Shown here: positions 1-8,015 of the stretch, one piece after another | Position numbering within the stretch: position 1 is the first letter of the stretch | How the letters are laid out: each line of letters begins with the position of its first letter | Source of the DNA: Gemmatimonadota bacterium | GTDB lineage: Bacteria; Gemmatimonadota; Gemmatimonadetes; Gemmatimonadales; GWC2-71-9 | Length of the DNA stretch: 11,761 nt | Reading direction: 5' to 3' | NCBI GenBank assembly: GCA_025360265.1 | Contig: JANYCP010000052.1 | Span: 1 to 11,761 of the forward strand | Translations under genes and position numbers: made by a program | Notes under the pieces: model-generated | Told to the model about the DNA's origin: nothing | Database searches by the model: none | What the model saw: the letters and a program-made list of their open reading frames with translations, nothing else

Positions 1-1
1 G

Positions 2-175
2 GCTGGCGACGTGTTCGCCGTTCGTTCCCGCGTGGCGTGCTATCTCGGCGTGCCGCAGTACGGCAAGCTTCACGTCCTCGACTTCGACGACACGCTTCAT
101 ACCGTGCGACTCGAGATTCTATCCGACACGAATTGTGGATACAAGAATCTGGAGCCCGGTATCCCCACCAGCTGA
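2..175 (+). CDS. C-terminal tail of an unrecognised protein (5' end outside window)
   Basis: An open frame enters from the left edge and ends with TGA at 173-175, giving the last 57 residues of a protein. Codon third positions are mostly G or C, as in the genuine genes downstream, which supports real coding. The tail has alternating hydrophobic residues typical of beta strands (KLHVLDFDD, then TVRLEIL) and ends NLEPGIPTS. No motif or family is recognised, so no function is given. The stop lies 4 nt before the serS start, so this gene is probably the upstream member of the same operon. The stop also helps exclude a longer serS starting at 135, which would overlap this frame by about 40 nt. Confidence 0.6.
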   Translation, partial: AGDVFAVRSRVACYLGVPQYGKLHVLDFDDTLHTVRLEILSDTNCGYKNLEPGIPTS

Positions 176-179
176 CGCC

Positions 180-1460
180 ATGATCGACGTACGCCGTGTT
201 CGACAGGACCCCGACGCCGCGCGGGCGGCGCTGGCGCGTCGCCTTGATCGCGGCGCGCTTGATCAACTCGGCGCGGCGATCGACCTCGACCAGCGGCGCC
301 GCGCGATGGTGCTTCAAGTCGAACAATTGCAGGCGGCGCGCAACGCACAGTCAGACGACGTGGCACGTCGCAAGCGAAGTGGCGAACCAGCCACCGAGTT
401 GCTGGCGGCGCTCAAGGTCTCCGGCGAACAAGCGCACCAGCTGGAAGCCGACCTCAAGGATATTGAAGCGCTGCTCGACCAGCACCTGCTCAACGTACCA
501 AACTTCCTGCTCGCCCAAGTGCCGGACGGAGAGGCCGACGCCAATCGCGTGGTGCGCAGCTGGGGAAGTGCGCCGGAATTCGCGTTTACGCCGAAGCCAC
601 ATTGGGAACTCGGTACCAGCCTAGGGCTGTTCGACTTGCCGCGCGGCGCCAAGCTGACTGGATCCGGCTTTCCGCTGTTCACTGGAATGGGTGCACGACT
701 GGTGCGAGCGCTCGCGAACTTCATGCTCGACCTGCACACGCGAGAGCACGGGTACCTCGAGGTGCAGCCGCCGTACGTCGTGAATCGCGCGTCGCTGACC
801 GGCACTGGGCAATTGCCGAAGTTCGAGGACGATCTCTACCGTACTGGCGACGACCTCTTTCTCATCCCGACGTCGGAAGTCCCAGTGACGAACATCTACC
901 GCGACGAAATTCTCGACGCGGCCAGCTTGCCGATTGCGATGACGGCGTACACGCCATGCTTTCGTCGCGAAGCCGGCGCCCATGGCAAGGACACCCGTGG
1001 ATTGATCCGTGTGCACCAGTTCGACAAAGTCGAGCTGGTGCGCCTCGTGCGCCCGGAGACGAGTCAAGCGGAACATCAACTGATCACGGGACATGCGGAA
1101 AAAGTGCTGCAGCTGCTCAACCTGCCGTACCGTGTATTGGCGCTTGCTGCTGGTGACACCGGCTTCTCGAGCGCATGCACCCACGATCTCGAGGTGTGGG
1201 CCCCAGGCGTCCGGGGATGGCTCGAGGTGTCGAGCGCCAGCACGTTTACCGATTTTCAAGCGCGCCGCGCCAACATCCGTTTTCGGCCTGCGCCAAACGC
1301 CAAACCGGAATTTGTGCATACGCTGAACGCGTCGGGTGTCGCATTCCCCCGGGCGATCGTCGCGCTGCTCGAGAACGGCCAGCAGGCAGATGGATCGGTG
1401 GTGCTACCTCCCGCCTTGGTCCCCTATGTCGGGACCGACCGCCTCACCCCGCGGCCGTAA
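180..1460 (+). CDS. serS: Seryl-tRNA synthetase (SerRS)
   Basis: This cytoplasmic class II synthetase charges tRNA(Ser) with serine using ATP, and in most bacteria also charges tRNA(Sec). The product is 426 aa, the usual bacterial length. Residues about 1-110 form the N-terminal domain, with a Gln/Ala/Arg-rich helical hairpin that is the tRNA-binding coiled-coil arm. The catalytic domain carries the TSE serine-binding loop (231-233), motif 2 with FRREAG followed by the KDTRGLIRVHQF stretch (from 261), and the EVSSAS-to-DFQARR segment (349-363). Motif 3 (LNASGVAFPR, 382-391) keeps the ATP-binding Arg391; Ala384 replaces the Gly of the common LNGSGLA form. ATG at 180 is chosen because it gives the canonical MIDVRRVRQDP start. 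An in-frame ATG at 135 would add a non-homologous leader and overlap the upstream frame. No strong Shine-Dalgarno sequence is visible, so coupling to the upstream gene is plausible. Confidence 0.97.
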   Translation: MIDVRRVRQDPDAARAALARRLDRGALDQLGAAIDLDQRRRAMVLQVEQLQAARNAQSDDVARRKRSGEPATELLAALKVSGEQAHQLEADLKDIEALLDQHLLNVPNFLLAQVPDGEADANRVVRSWGSAPEFAFTPKPHWELGTSLGLFDLPRGAKLTGSGFPLFTGMGARLVRALANFMLDLHTREHGYLEVQPPYVVNRASLTGTGQLPKFEDDLYRTGDDLFLIPTSEVPVTNIYRDEILDAASLPIAMTAYTPCFRREAGAHGKDTRGLIRVHQFDKVELVRLVRPETSQAEHQLITGHAEKVLQLLNLPYRVLALAAGDTGFSSACTHDLEVWAPGVRGWLEVSSASTFTDFQARRANIRFRPAPNAKPEFVHTLNASGVAFPRAIVALLENGQQADGSVVLPPALVPYVGTDRLTPRP

Positions 1461-2610
1461 CGAGCGGCTGCGCCGACTCGCTCCGGCGGCGGCGTTGTTG
1501 CTCGTGACCCTGCTCGCCGGCCTTAGCGTCGGATCGAGCTGGCTGATCGCGCGCCATCTGCGCCAACAAGCGCTCACGGCGTCGCAGCTGTACTCGGTCG
1601 CCTTTCGCGGCCAGATCAATCCCGACCCAGACGTTGCCAACTCTGCCCTCGTCGATGTCACCCGGCGAATCGGATCGCTTGGCATTCCACTCATCCTGAC
1701 AGACTCCTCCGGCCGCGTTACCGCGACGGCCAATCTGCCGTTTGCCGACACGACCGGACGGATGCAGCAATACCTGGCCGATCTCGATCGGGCGAACGCA
1801 CCATACGGCACACCATCCATCGGTGCCGTGCATTTCGGCAGCATTCCGCAGGGGCGCATTCTCGGGACCATCGGCGCGTTGCAGGCGCTCACGATACTGA
1901 CAATGGTCACGGTAGCGTTGGTCGCGTACCGCAACGCAACGCACGCCCAACGCGACCGGATGTGGGTGGCCATGGCACGCGAAGCGGCGCATCAGATGGG
2001 AACGCCACTCACGTCATTGCAGGGCTGGATTGAGCAACTGCGTGCAGAGGGTTTGCCGGCCAAGAAGATCGCGGAGTTTCTCGATGCCGACGCCGAGCGA
2101 CTGCAACGAGTGGCCCAACGTTTCGAGCGGATCGGTAATCCGGCCCGCCGCGATCCGATCGCGCTCGGAGCTCTCGCCGAACGTGTCGCTGGATATTATC
2201 GCCCCAGAGTACCGAAGCATTCCAACGTGATTCAGCTTTTCGTTCGCGCGCCGAGCGCTGGCCCGATCATTCTTGGCGACCCTGTCCTGCTTGAGTGGGC
2301 GCTCGAGGTAATGGTCAAGAATGCCATTGATGCACTGCAGGGGCGCGATGGGACGATCACCATCGCGGCCGAAGCGAGCGGTGATCGCGCATCGCTCCGG
2401 GTCATTGACGATGGTCCGGGCGTACCGCGCGAGATTCGCCGCACGCTGTTCCAGCCGGGGGTGACTACCAAGCGAGGTGGCTGGGGCATCGGACTGGCCT
2501 TGGCACGTCGCGTCGTTGAGGATGGACATCAGGGTGAACTGTCGCTCGAGCCGACGCCACACGGCTCCACGTTTCTGATGCGCTTTCCGCTCGCCCCGCC
2601 ATCCACGTGA
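1426..2610 (+). CDS. Membrane sensor histidine kinase, orphan in this window
   Basis: A 394-aa two-component sensor kinase. Transmembrane segment 1 spans residues about 19-42 after a basic N-terminus. A presumed extracytoplasmic region of about 100 residues (43-145) follows, then transmembrane segment 2 (about 146-168). The cytoplasmic part has a HisKA-like dimerisation helix with phospho-acceptor His189 in AHQMGTPLTSL, then a HATPase_c domain: N box with Asn299 (VKNAIDAL), DDGPGVP at 328-334 and GGWGIGLAL at 351-359. The ATP lid is short, with the PGVTTK form. No HAMP or PAS domain is evident. His189 is followed by Gln190 rather than the usual Glu. The frame stays open back to 1336, but ATG 1426 places the basic residues just before the first membrane helix; it overlaps serS by 35 nt. 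The stop shares bases with the helicase GTG. No response regulator is adjacent, so the signal and partner are unknown. Confidence 0.88.
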   Translation: MSGPTASPRGRNERLRRLAPAAALLLVTLLAGLSVGSSWLIARHLRQQALTASQLYSVAFRGQINPDPDVANSALVDVTRRIGSLGIPLILTDSSGRVTATANLPFADTTGRMQQYLADLDRANAPYGTPSIGAVHFGSIPQGRILGTIGALQALTILTMVTVALVAYRNATHAQRDRMWVAMAREAAHQMGTPLTSLQGWIEQLRAEGLPAKKIAEFLDADAERLQRVAQRFERIGNPARRDPIALGALAERVAGYYRPRVPKHSNVIQLFVRAPSAGPIILGDPVLLEWALEVMVKNAIDALQGRDGTITIAAEASGDRASLRVIDDGPGVPREIRRTLFQPGVTTKRGGWGIGLALARRVVEDGHQGELSLEPTPHGSTFLMRFPLAPPST

Positions 2611-4925
2611 CGTCGGAACGCGACCTGCTGCGCGGCCTCAATCCGGCGCAGCGCGAGGCGGCCGAACACGTCGAGGGCCCGATCCTGGTGATCGCCGGCG
2701 CGGGTTCGGGCAAGACGCGTGTGCTGACCACGCGCATCGCGCACCTGATCGATGCCCACGGTGTACCCCCCGATCGCATCTTCGCCGTCACGTTTACCAA
2801 TAAGGCCGCCGCCGAAATGAAGCACCGCATCGGCGCGTTGCTGGAACGTGATCCGGCCGGATTGTGGATTGGGACATTTCATTCGCTCTCCGCGCGGCTG
2901 CTTCGTCGCGAAGCACCCCGCCTCGGCTTTTCGTCGCAGTTCACCATCTACGACGAAGACGATCGACTCTCATTGATCCGCCGGATCATGGAGGAGCGCG
3001 ATCATTCGGCGAAGTTGTTCCCGCCGAAACTGATCCAGAACATCATCTCGTCCGCCAAGAACAAGATGACGTCAGCCGAATCCCTTGAGGCGAGCGCACC
3101 GCACGACCCGGCAACGCGAGTCGCTGCCGACGTGTTTCGCGGAATGCAGGGCGCGCTGCTCACGGCGAATGCGATGGATTTCGACGACCTCATGCTGCAT
3201 CCGCTGACGCTCTTCCGCCAGAACCCGGACGTGCTGGAGAAGTGGCGTCGTCGCTTTGACTTCCTGATGGTCGACGAGTTTCAGGACACCAATCGCGCCC
3301 AGTATGAGCTGATCAAGTATCTCGGCCTCGGTCACAACAACGTCTTCGGCGTCGGCGACGAGGATCAGAGTATCTACGGGTGGCGGGGCGCCGACCTGCG
3401 CAACCTCCGCGACCTGCAGAAGGACTTTGGCGAAGCGCGCGTCGTCAAGCTCGAGGAGAACTATCGATCGACCAAGCCGATCCTCGATGCTGCGAACGCG
3501 GTGATCACCAATAATGCCGGGCGCATCGCAAAGACGCTGCGCACGCATCGGCCCGGCGGTGAGTCGATCATTGTGCTGGCCGCAGCCGACGAGCGCGACG
3601 AAGCGGAATGGATCGCGAAGGAATTGGAACGTCGTTGCCGGGACGGTGCCGCGCACTCCGAATGTGCTATCCTGTATCGCACGAACGCCCAATCGCGCGC
3701 GCTGGAGGAAGCGCTGCGTCGAGCGGGCGTACCGTACCAGATCATCGGTGCGATTTCATTCTACGATCGTCGCGAGGTCAAGGATATCCTGGCCTATCTT
3801 CGCCTCATCGCAAACCCGAACGATGATGAAGCGTTCATCCGCGCCATCGCGGTGCCGCGCCGCGGCGTGGGCGACGTGGCGCTCGCGTCATTGGCGGACC
3901 AGGCCCGAACCTGGAACTTGCCGCTCCTGGCGGCTGCGGAACGGGCTGAGGCGATCGACGGCCTGCGCCCCAATCTGCGCATTGCGTTCAAGGCCTTCGC
4001 CGATCTGGTCAATGGGCTCCGCACGCGCATCGGTGCTTCGGCTCCGGTCAACGTGATGGAAGAGGTTGTCCAGGCGATCCAGTACGAGGCAGTGCTCGCC
4101 ACCGAAGGGATCGAGGGAATCGAACGCTGGGAAAACGTTCGCGAATTGATGGCCGCGGCCGCCGAGTGGTCGGAAGTGGTCGATGAAGAGGAGCCGGGCA
4201 CTCCGTTACAGCGTTTCCTTACCGAGGCGGCGCTGCTGTCGGCGGTGGACACCAGCGAGGGTCGGCCCGAGGGTGTCACGCTGATGACACTGCACACCGC
4301 CAAAGGGCTCGAGTGGCCAGTCGTCGTTGTCGGTGGCATGGAGGAAGGGCTCTTCCCATCATCGCGCGCCCTGGAGTCACCTGATGGGTTGGAAGAAGAG
4401 CGGCGCCTCTGTTATGTCGGCATTACCCGGGCGAAGGATTGCTTGATTCTGAGCTGGGCCCGCTCGCGCCGGCGCGGTGGGGAATTGCGCCCCGGCATTC
4501 CTTCACGTTTTCTTCGCGAGTTGCCGGCGCAGCTGGTTGATGAGCGGCGCACCTCGTTTGCCGTTGGCGGGACGAGTGGTGGTGGCTGGAGCGGATCACG
4601 CGGCTGGTCTGGTGGACGCGATGCGTCGCCATTTGGCCGAGCAGCGACAAGCGGATCGAACCGTTCGGCGCCACCACCGCGTGACCGAGAAGGCGCCTTC
4701 GTGGCACCCCCCGATCTGGACGGGGTGTCGGAGAGTCAGGACCTGCCGCGTTACGTCAAAGGGGAGCGGGTCCGCCATCGCCGCTTCGGGTCTGGCGCGA
4801 TTCTCGGCCTGTCGGGGGTGGGCAAGGATCTCAAGGTGTCGGTGGAGTTCGACGATCCAGAAGTTGGTGCCAAGCAATTGCTCGTGGCCTTCGCCGGCCT
4901 TGAACGAGACTGGGAGAGCGCATGA
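2607..4925 (+). CDS. pcrA: UvrD/PcrA-type superfamily 1A DNA helicase
   Basis: A 772-aa ATP-dependent 3'-5' DNA helicase of the UvrD/Rep/PcrA group, acting in nucleotide excision and mismatch repair, replication restart and clearing of RNA polymerase. The motifs are complete and in order: Q-like motif LNPAQREA near the N-terminus; Walker A GAGSGKT (31-37); FTNKAAAEM (Ia); GTFHSL (Ib); DEFQDT (223-228, Walker B); GDEDQSIYGWRGAD around Asp253 (III); NYRST (285-289, IV); TLHTAKGLEW (V); and YVGITRAK from 603 (VI). A Gly/Ser/Trp-rich, probably disordered linker (about 651-700) leads to a C-terminal Tudor-like module starting GERVRHRRFG at 719, which in PcrA/UvrD contacts RNA polymerase. The GTG start at 2607 overlaps the kinase stop, and the TGA overlaps the gatC ATG, both indicating coupling. 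PcrA and UvrD cannot be separated by sequence alone; the C-terminal module suits either. Confidence 0.95.
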   Translation: MTSERDLLRGLNPAQREAAEHVEGPILVIAGAGSGKTRVLTTRIAHLIDAHGVPPDRIFAVTFTNKAAAEMKHRIGALLERDPAGLWIGTFHSLSARLLRREAPRLGFSSQFTIYDEDDRLSLIRRIMEERDHSAKLFPPKLIQNIISSAKNKMTSAESLEASAPHDPATRVAADVFRGMQGALLTANAMDFDDLMLHPLTLFRQNPDVLEKWRRRFDFLMVDEFQDTNRAQYELIKYLGLGHNNVFGVGDEDQSIYGWRGADLRNLRDLQKDFGEARVVKLEENYRSTKPILDAANAVITNNAGRIAKTLRTHRPGGESIIVLAAADERDEAEWIAKELERRCRDGAAHSECAILYRTNAQSRALEEALRRAGVPYQIIGAISFYDRREVKDILAYLRLIANPNDDEAFIRAIAVPRRGVGDVALASLADQARTWNLPLLAAAERAEAIDGLRPNLRIAFKAFADLVNGLRTRIGASAPVNVMEEVVQAIQYEAVLATEGIEGIERWENVRELMAAAAEWSEVVDEEEPGTPLQRFLTEAALLSAVDTSEGRPEGVTLMTLHTAKGLEWPVVVVGGMEEGLFPSSRALESPDGLEEERRLCYVGITRAKDCLILSWARSRRRGGELRPGIPSRFLRELPAQLVDERRTSFAVGGTSGGGWSGSRGWSGGRDASPFGRAATSGSNRSAPPPRDREGAFVAPPDLDGVSESQDLPRYVKGERVRHRRFGSGAILGLSGVGKDLKVSVEFDDPEVGAKQLLVAFAGLERDWESA
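4912..4916 (+). promoter_or_regulatory. Ribosome-binding site of gatC
   Basis: GGGAG lies 5 nt before the gatC ATG at 4922, inside the last codons of the helicase gene. It is one of the better Shine-Dalgarno matches in the window and fixes the gatC start. Confidence 0.7.
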
Positions 4926-5221
4926 AAATCGGTGAAGACGAAGTCCGCCATGTCGCGAAACTCGCCGAGCTGGCTGTGGCGGACAGCGATGTACCACTGC
5001 TGGCGAAACAACTCGCGGGCATTGTCGAGTTTGTGGCACAACTCGACGGCGTCACGCTGACTGCGGGTGGTACACCGGTCGTCCTTGGCCCCGCCCAGTT
5101 GCCGCTGCGCGAGGATGTCGTGAGTCCGATTCCGCTCACCCGCACGCCGGCACAAATGGCTCCCGCGTTTCAGGCGGGCTTCTTTGTCGTACCGAAGCTG
5201 GACGGGCTGAGCGAACAATGA
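4922..5221 (+). CDS. gatC: Aspartyl/glutamyl-tRNA amidotransferase subunit C
   Basis: The 99-aa product is the small GatC subunit of the heterotrimeric GatCAB amidotransferase. GatC wraps between GatA and GatB and stabilises the complex; it has no catalytic site. The N-terminal helical part (VRHVAKLAELAV, about residues 8-19, then a helix ending FVAQLDGV) and the C-terminal ending with LREDVV and the APAFQAGFFVVPK segment are the family hallmarks, and the length is normal. The ATG overlaps the helicase TGA by 4 nt (ATGA) and is preceded by a good GGGAG site. The stop overlaps the gatA ATG by 4 nt. The gatC-gatA-gatB order is the classic arrangement that supports the assignment. Confidence 0.95.
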   Translation: MKIGEDEVRHVAKLAELAVADSDVPLLAKQLAGIVEFVAQLDGVTLTAGGTPVVLGPAQLPLREDVVSPIPLTRTPAQMAPAFQAGFFVVPKLDGLSEQ

Positions 5222-6597
5222 CTTCTACTGCACTGGCCGGTGAAACTGGCAAGAAGCTCAAGGATGCAGCAGTCCTCAACGCGGCGCTCAGCTGGTCGCA
5301 GGAACTGCTCGACGCCGAAGCGCGTCGTCTCGACGCTGCGCCGGCCGGCGTGCTTTCCGGAACGTCGGTGGCGCTCAAGGACAATCTGGTCACCACGGAT
5401 CACCCGACGACGTGCGCGTCAAGGATCCTGCAGGGCTACGTCTCACCATTCGAGGCGACCGCTGTGCAGCGCGTTCGCGACGCTGGCGCATTGATCGCAG
5501 CGAAAGCGAACCTCGATGAGTTCGCCATGGGATCATCGACCGAACACTCGGCATACGGTCGCGTGCTTCATCCGCTGGACCACGCGCGGGTCCCCGGCGG
5601 ATCGAGTGGCGGATCGGCGGCACTGGTCGCGGCTGGTGTGACGACGACGGCACTGGGATCGGAAACGGGCGGATCGGTGCGTCAACCTGCGTCGTTCTGC
5701 GGAGTTGTTGGCGTCAAACCAAGCTATGGCCGTGTATCGCGTTTCGGCCTCGTAGCGTTCGGCTCATCGCTCGATTGCATTTCCACGTTTGGACCAACGA
5801 CGCACCACGCGGCGCAACTGCTCTGTGCCATCTCCGGTCATGATCCGCTCGATCCAACGACACGTGCCCAACCGCCACTGGCAATGCCGACTGCCCCCAA
5901 GGATCTGCGCGGCGTGGTGATCGGCCTGCCGCGTGAATACTTCCCGACCGACTTGCACCCAGGGGTCCGCGCCGGATGCGACCGAGCCATCGCAGCGCTC
6001 CGGCACCTTGGGGCGGAGATTCGCGATGTGTCGCTGCCCAATACCGGGCTCGCTGTGCCTACGTATTACATCGTGAATCCGGCGGAGGCTGCCGCAAACC
6101 TCGCCCGCTTCGATGGCGTTCGCTACGGCCCGCGGCACATCGGTCCCGAAGGGGATGTGCGGGCGTTGTATCGCGCCACGCGAGGCCAGGGATTTGGTCC
6201 AGAGGTGCGCCGACGGATTCTGGTTGGCACCTTCGTGCTCAGCGCCGGATACAGCGACCAGTATTATCGACGGGCACAAGCGGCGCGCCAGTTGATTATC
6301 GACGACTTCCATCGCGTGTTCGCTGCGGGCGTCGATCTTCTTTTCACGCCGACCACGCCGACACCGGCATTCAAGGCGGGTGAGAAAACCGATGATCCGG
6401 TACAGATGTACCTCGCCGACATCTTCGTTTGTCCCGCCTCGCTGGCAGGTCTGCCGGCGCTGTCGCTCCCGGTTGGGCGCGATCAGGGATTGCCGCTCGG
6501 CGGCCAACTGATGGCGGCCGACTTCAACGAAGCTGCGATGCTCAGTGCTTCGATGGCGCTTGAGTCGGTGCTCGACGCGACGGCGGAGGTGCGCTGA
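5218..6597 (+). CDS. gatA: Aspartyl/glutamyl-tRNA amidotransferase subunit A (amidase)
   Basis: A 459-aa amidase-signature protein. GatA hydrolyses glutamine, and the released ammonia is channelled to GatB, where it amidates Glu-tRNA(Gln) or Asp-tRNA(Asn). The Ser-cisSer-Lys triad is intact: Lys54 in ALKDN, Ser129 in the GGSSGGS motif (127-133) and Ser153 in GSETGGSVRQP. Their spacing equals that of Lys79, Ser154 and Ser178 in Staphylococcus aureus GatA, as I remember that structure. The following CGVVGVKPSYGRVSRFGL segment is a strong GatA marker. The protein is slightly shorter than the usual ~480-490 aa, with no motif missing. The start overlaps the gatC stop (ATGA), and the stop shares one base with the gatB ATG. 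Confidence 0.97.
   Translation: MTSTALAGETGKKLKDAAVLNAALSWSQELLDAEARRLDAAPAGVLSGTSVALKDNLVTTDHPTTCASRILQGYVSPFEATAVQRVRDAGALIAAKANLDEFAMGSSTEHSAYGRVLHPLDHARVPGGSSGGSAALVAAGVTTTALGSETGGSVRQPASFCGVVGVKPSYGRVSRFGLVAFGSSLDCISTFGPTTHHAAQLLCAISGHDPLDPTTRAQPPLAMPTAPKDLRGVVIGLPREYFPTDLHPGVRAGCDRAIAALRHLGAEIRDVSLPNTGLAVPTYYIVNPAEAAANLARFDGVRYGPRHIGPEGDVRALYRATRGQGFGPEVRRRILVGTFVLSAGYSDQYYRRAQAARQLIIDDFHRVFAAGVDLLFTPTTPTPAFKAGEKTDDPVQMYLADIFVCPASLAGLPALSLPVGRDQGLPLGGQLMAADFNEAAMLSASMALESVLDATAEVR
6585..6589 (+). promoter_or_regulatory. Ribosome-binding site of gatB
   Basis: GGAGG sits 7 nt before the gatB ATG at 6597, within the last gatA codons. It is an ideal Shine-Dalgarno sequence and spacing and fixes the gatB start despite the TGATG overlap. 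Confidence 0.8.
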
Positions 6598-8015
6598 TGA
6601 CATGGGAAACGGTCATTGGACTTGAAGTGCACGTGCAACCTGCGACGCGCACCAAGATGTTCTGCGGCTGCGCCACAGTGTACGGTGCGCCGCCGAATAC
6701 CCATGTGTGTCCGGTGTGCCTTGGGCTTCCCGGCGCGCTGCCGTCACCCAACGCCGAAGCGGTGCGGCTCGGCGTCGTCGGCGCCATCGCACTCGGCTGC
6801 GAGGTTCATGCAACGAGCGTCTTCGCCCGCAAGAACTATTTCTACCCTGACTTGCCAAAGGGTTATCAGATCTCGCAATTCGACAAGCCGCTCGCCACCG
6901 GCGGAGCCGTGCAGATCGAGTCGCCTGAGCGGGGGCCCATCACCGTCAGTATCACGCGACTGCATCTCGAAGAGGATGCGGGGAAGTCGCTGCATGACCG
7001 CATTCCGGGATTCACGGCGGTCGATCTCAATCGTGCCGGAACACCACTTGCCGAAATCGTGAGCGGACACGACATGCGATCGCCGGGCGAGGCACGCGCG
7101 TACCTCACCACGCTCCGACAGCTGCTGGTGTATGCCGGGGTCAGTGAATGTTCCATGGAAAAGGGATCACTCCGGGTGGACGCCAACCTCTCGGTACGAC
7201 GCCCGGGAGAACCGCTCGGCACCAAGACCGAAGTGAAGAACATGAATTCATTTGCTAACGTCGAGCGCGCGCTCGAAGCGGAGCGGATCCGCCAGATCGC
7301 GTTGCGCGAATCAGGGCAGGAGGTCCGCCAAGTCACGCTGACCTTCAACGCCGCGACCGGTGCCGTGAAGCCGTTGCGCACCAAGGAAGATTCGCACGAC
7401 TATCGGTATTTCCCAGATCCTGACTTGCCGCCACTAGTGCTTGCGCCGTCTTGGATTGACGCCCAGCGCGCCGCGCTGCCCGAACTGCCTGCTGCCCGGC
7501 GGGTGCGATATGAGACGACGCTTGGGTTGGCGGAGTATGACGCGAAGGTGCTGATGCAGGAGCCGGCAATCGCCGGCTACTTCGAATCGGTGGTCGCCGC
7601 AGGGGTTTCGCCGAAGCCAGCGGCCAACTGGGTGATGGGTGAAGTCCTCGCCGGCTGGAATGAAAGCGGGATGTTTGCGGTGGAGCCTGTCCGCCTCGCC
7701 GCGCTCATTGCGATGGTGGACGGTGGTCAGGTGTCGTTGCAAGCCGCCAAGCAGGTCTTCGCCGAACTGCTCAGCTCCGGCGACGAACCACGCATCGTGG
7801 CGGATCGACTCGGCGTGATGCAGGTGCGCGATACCGTAGCACTCACGAGTTGGGTCGATCAGGTCCTGGCGGCGAATCCCGACGAGGTCGCACGATTCCG
7901 CGGCGGAGAAACCAAGCTGATCGGCTTCTTCGTGGGACAGGTCATGAAGCGTAGCGCTGGCAAGGCCGACCCCAAGGCGATCCAGCCGTTGCTTGTGGAA
8001 CGGCTCAAGTCGTGA
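6597..8015 (+). CDS. gatB: Aspartyl/glutamyl-tRNA amidotransferase subunit B
   Basis: A 472-aa GatB, the subunit that activates the misacylated glutamyl or aspartyl ester with ATP and transfers GatA-derived ammonia to it. The N-terminal cradle domain opens with WETVIGLEVHVQ and carries a CxC-x12-CxxC set (Cys23, Cys25, Cys38, Cys41), the zinc site found in many GatB/GatE proteins. Next come ARKNYFYPDLPKGYQISQ and the conserved HLEEDAGKS and RVDANLSVR segments, then TKTEVKNMNSF. The last ~150 residues form the helical and YqeY-like tail that recognises the tRNA elbow (GFFVGQVMK near the end). Length is normal for the family. Gene overlaps on both sides (TGATG with gatA, GTGA with the next gene) suggest coupled, stoichiometric expression. 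No GlnRS or AsnRS gene is in view, so which tRNA is the main substrate cannot be decided here. Confidence 0.97.
   Translation: MTWETVIGLEVHVQPATRTKMFCGCATVYGAPPNTHVCPVCLGLPGALPSPNAEAVRLGVVGAIALGCEVHATSVFARKNYFYPDLPKGYQISQFDKPLATGGAVQIESPERGPITVSITRLHLEEDAGKSLHDRIPGFTAVDLNRAGTPLAEIVSGHDMRSPGEARAYLTTLRQLLVYAGVSECSMEKGSLRVDANLSVRRPGEPLGTKTEVKNMNSFANVERALEAERIRQIALRESGQEVRQVTLTFNAATGAVKPLRTKEDSHDYRYFPDPDLPPLVLAPSWIDAQRAALPELPAARRVRYETTLGLAEYDAKVLMQEPAIAGYFESVVAAGVSPKPAANWVMGEVLAGWNESGMFAVEPVRLAALIAMVDGGQVSLQAAKQVFAELLSSGDEPRIVADRLGVMQVRDTVALTSWVDQVLAANPDEVARFRGGETKLIGFFVGQVMKRSAGKADPKAIQPLLVERLKS

Noticed and set aside
135..179. Longer serS start at ATG 135
   Set aside because: It adds 15 residues that do not look like SerRS and overlaps the upstream frame. 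The start at 180 gives the normal SerRS N-terminus.
314..1319. Long minus-strand open frames across serS
   Set aside because: They lie opposite a clear SerRS and have Arg/Ser/Ala-rich, low-complexity translations typical of shadow frames in GC-rich DNA.
1336..1425. N-terminal extension of the kinase frame to ATG 1336
   Set aside because: The extra residues lie wholly inside serS in another frame and precede a good basic start before the first membrane helix.
2899..2915. TGCTTCG-TCG-CGAAGCA hairpin in the helicase gene, similar to bases near 962 in serS
   Set aside because: Both stretches encode Arg-Arg-Glu-Ala with the same favoured codons, so the resemblance and the palindrome are explained by coding.
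5596..5678. Repeated GGCGGATCG-like words in gatA
   Set aside because: They encode the Gly-Gly-Ser motifs of the amidase signature and are not a DNA repeat element.
5764..6603. Minus-strand open frame of 279 codons opposite gatA
   Set aside because: It lies fully antisense to gatA, has no motif, and is explained by gatA codon bias.
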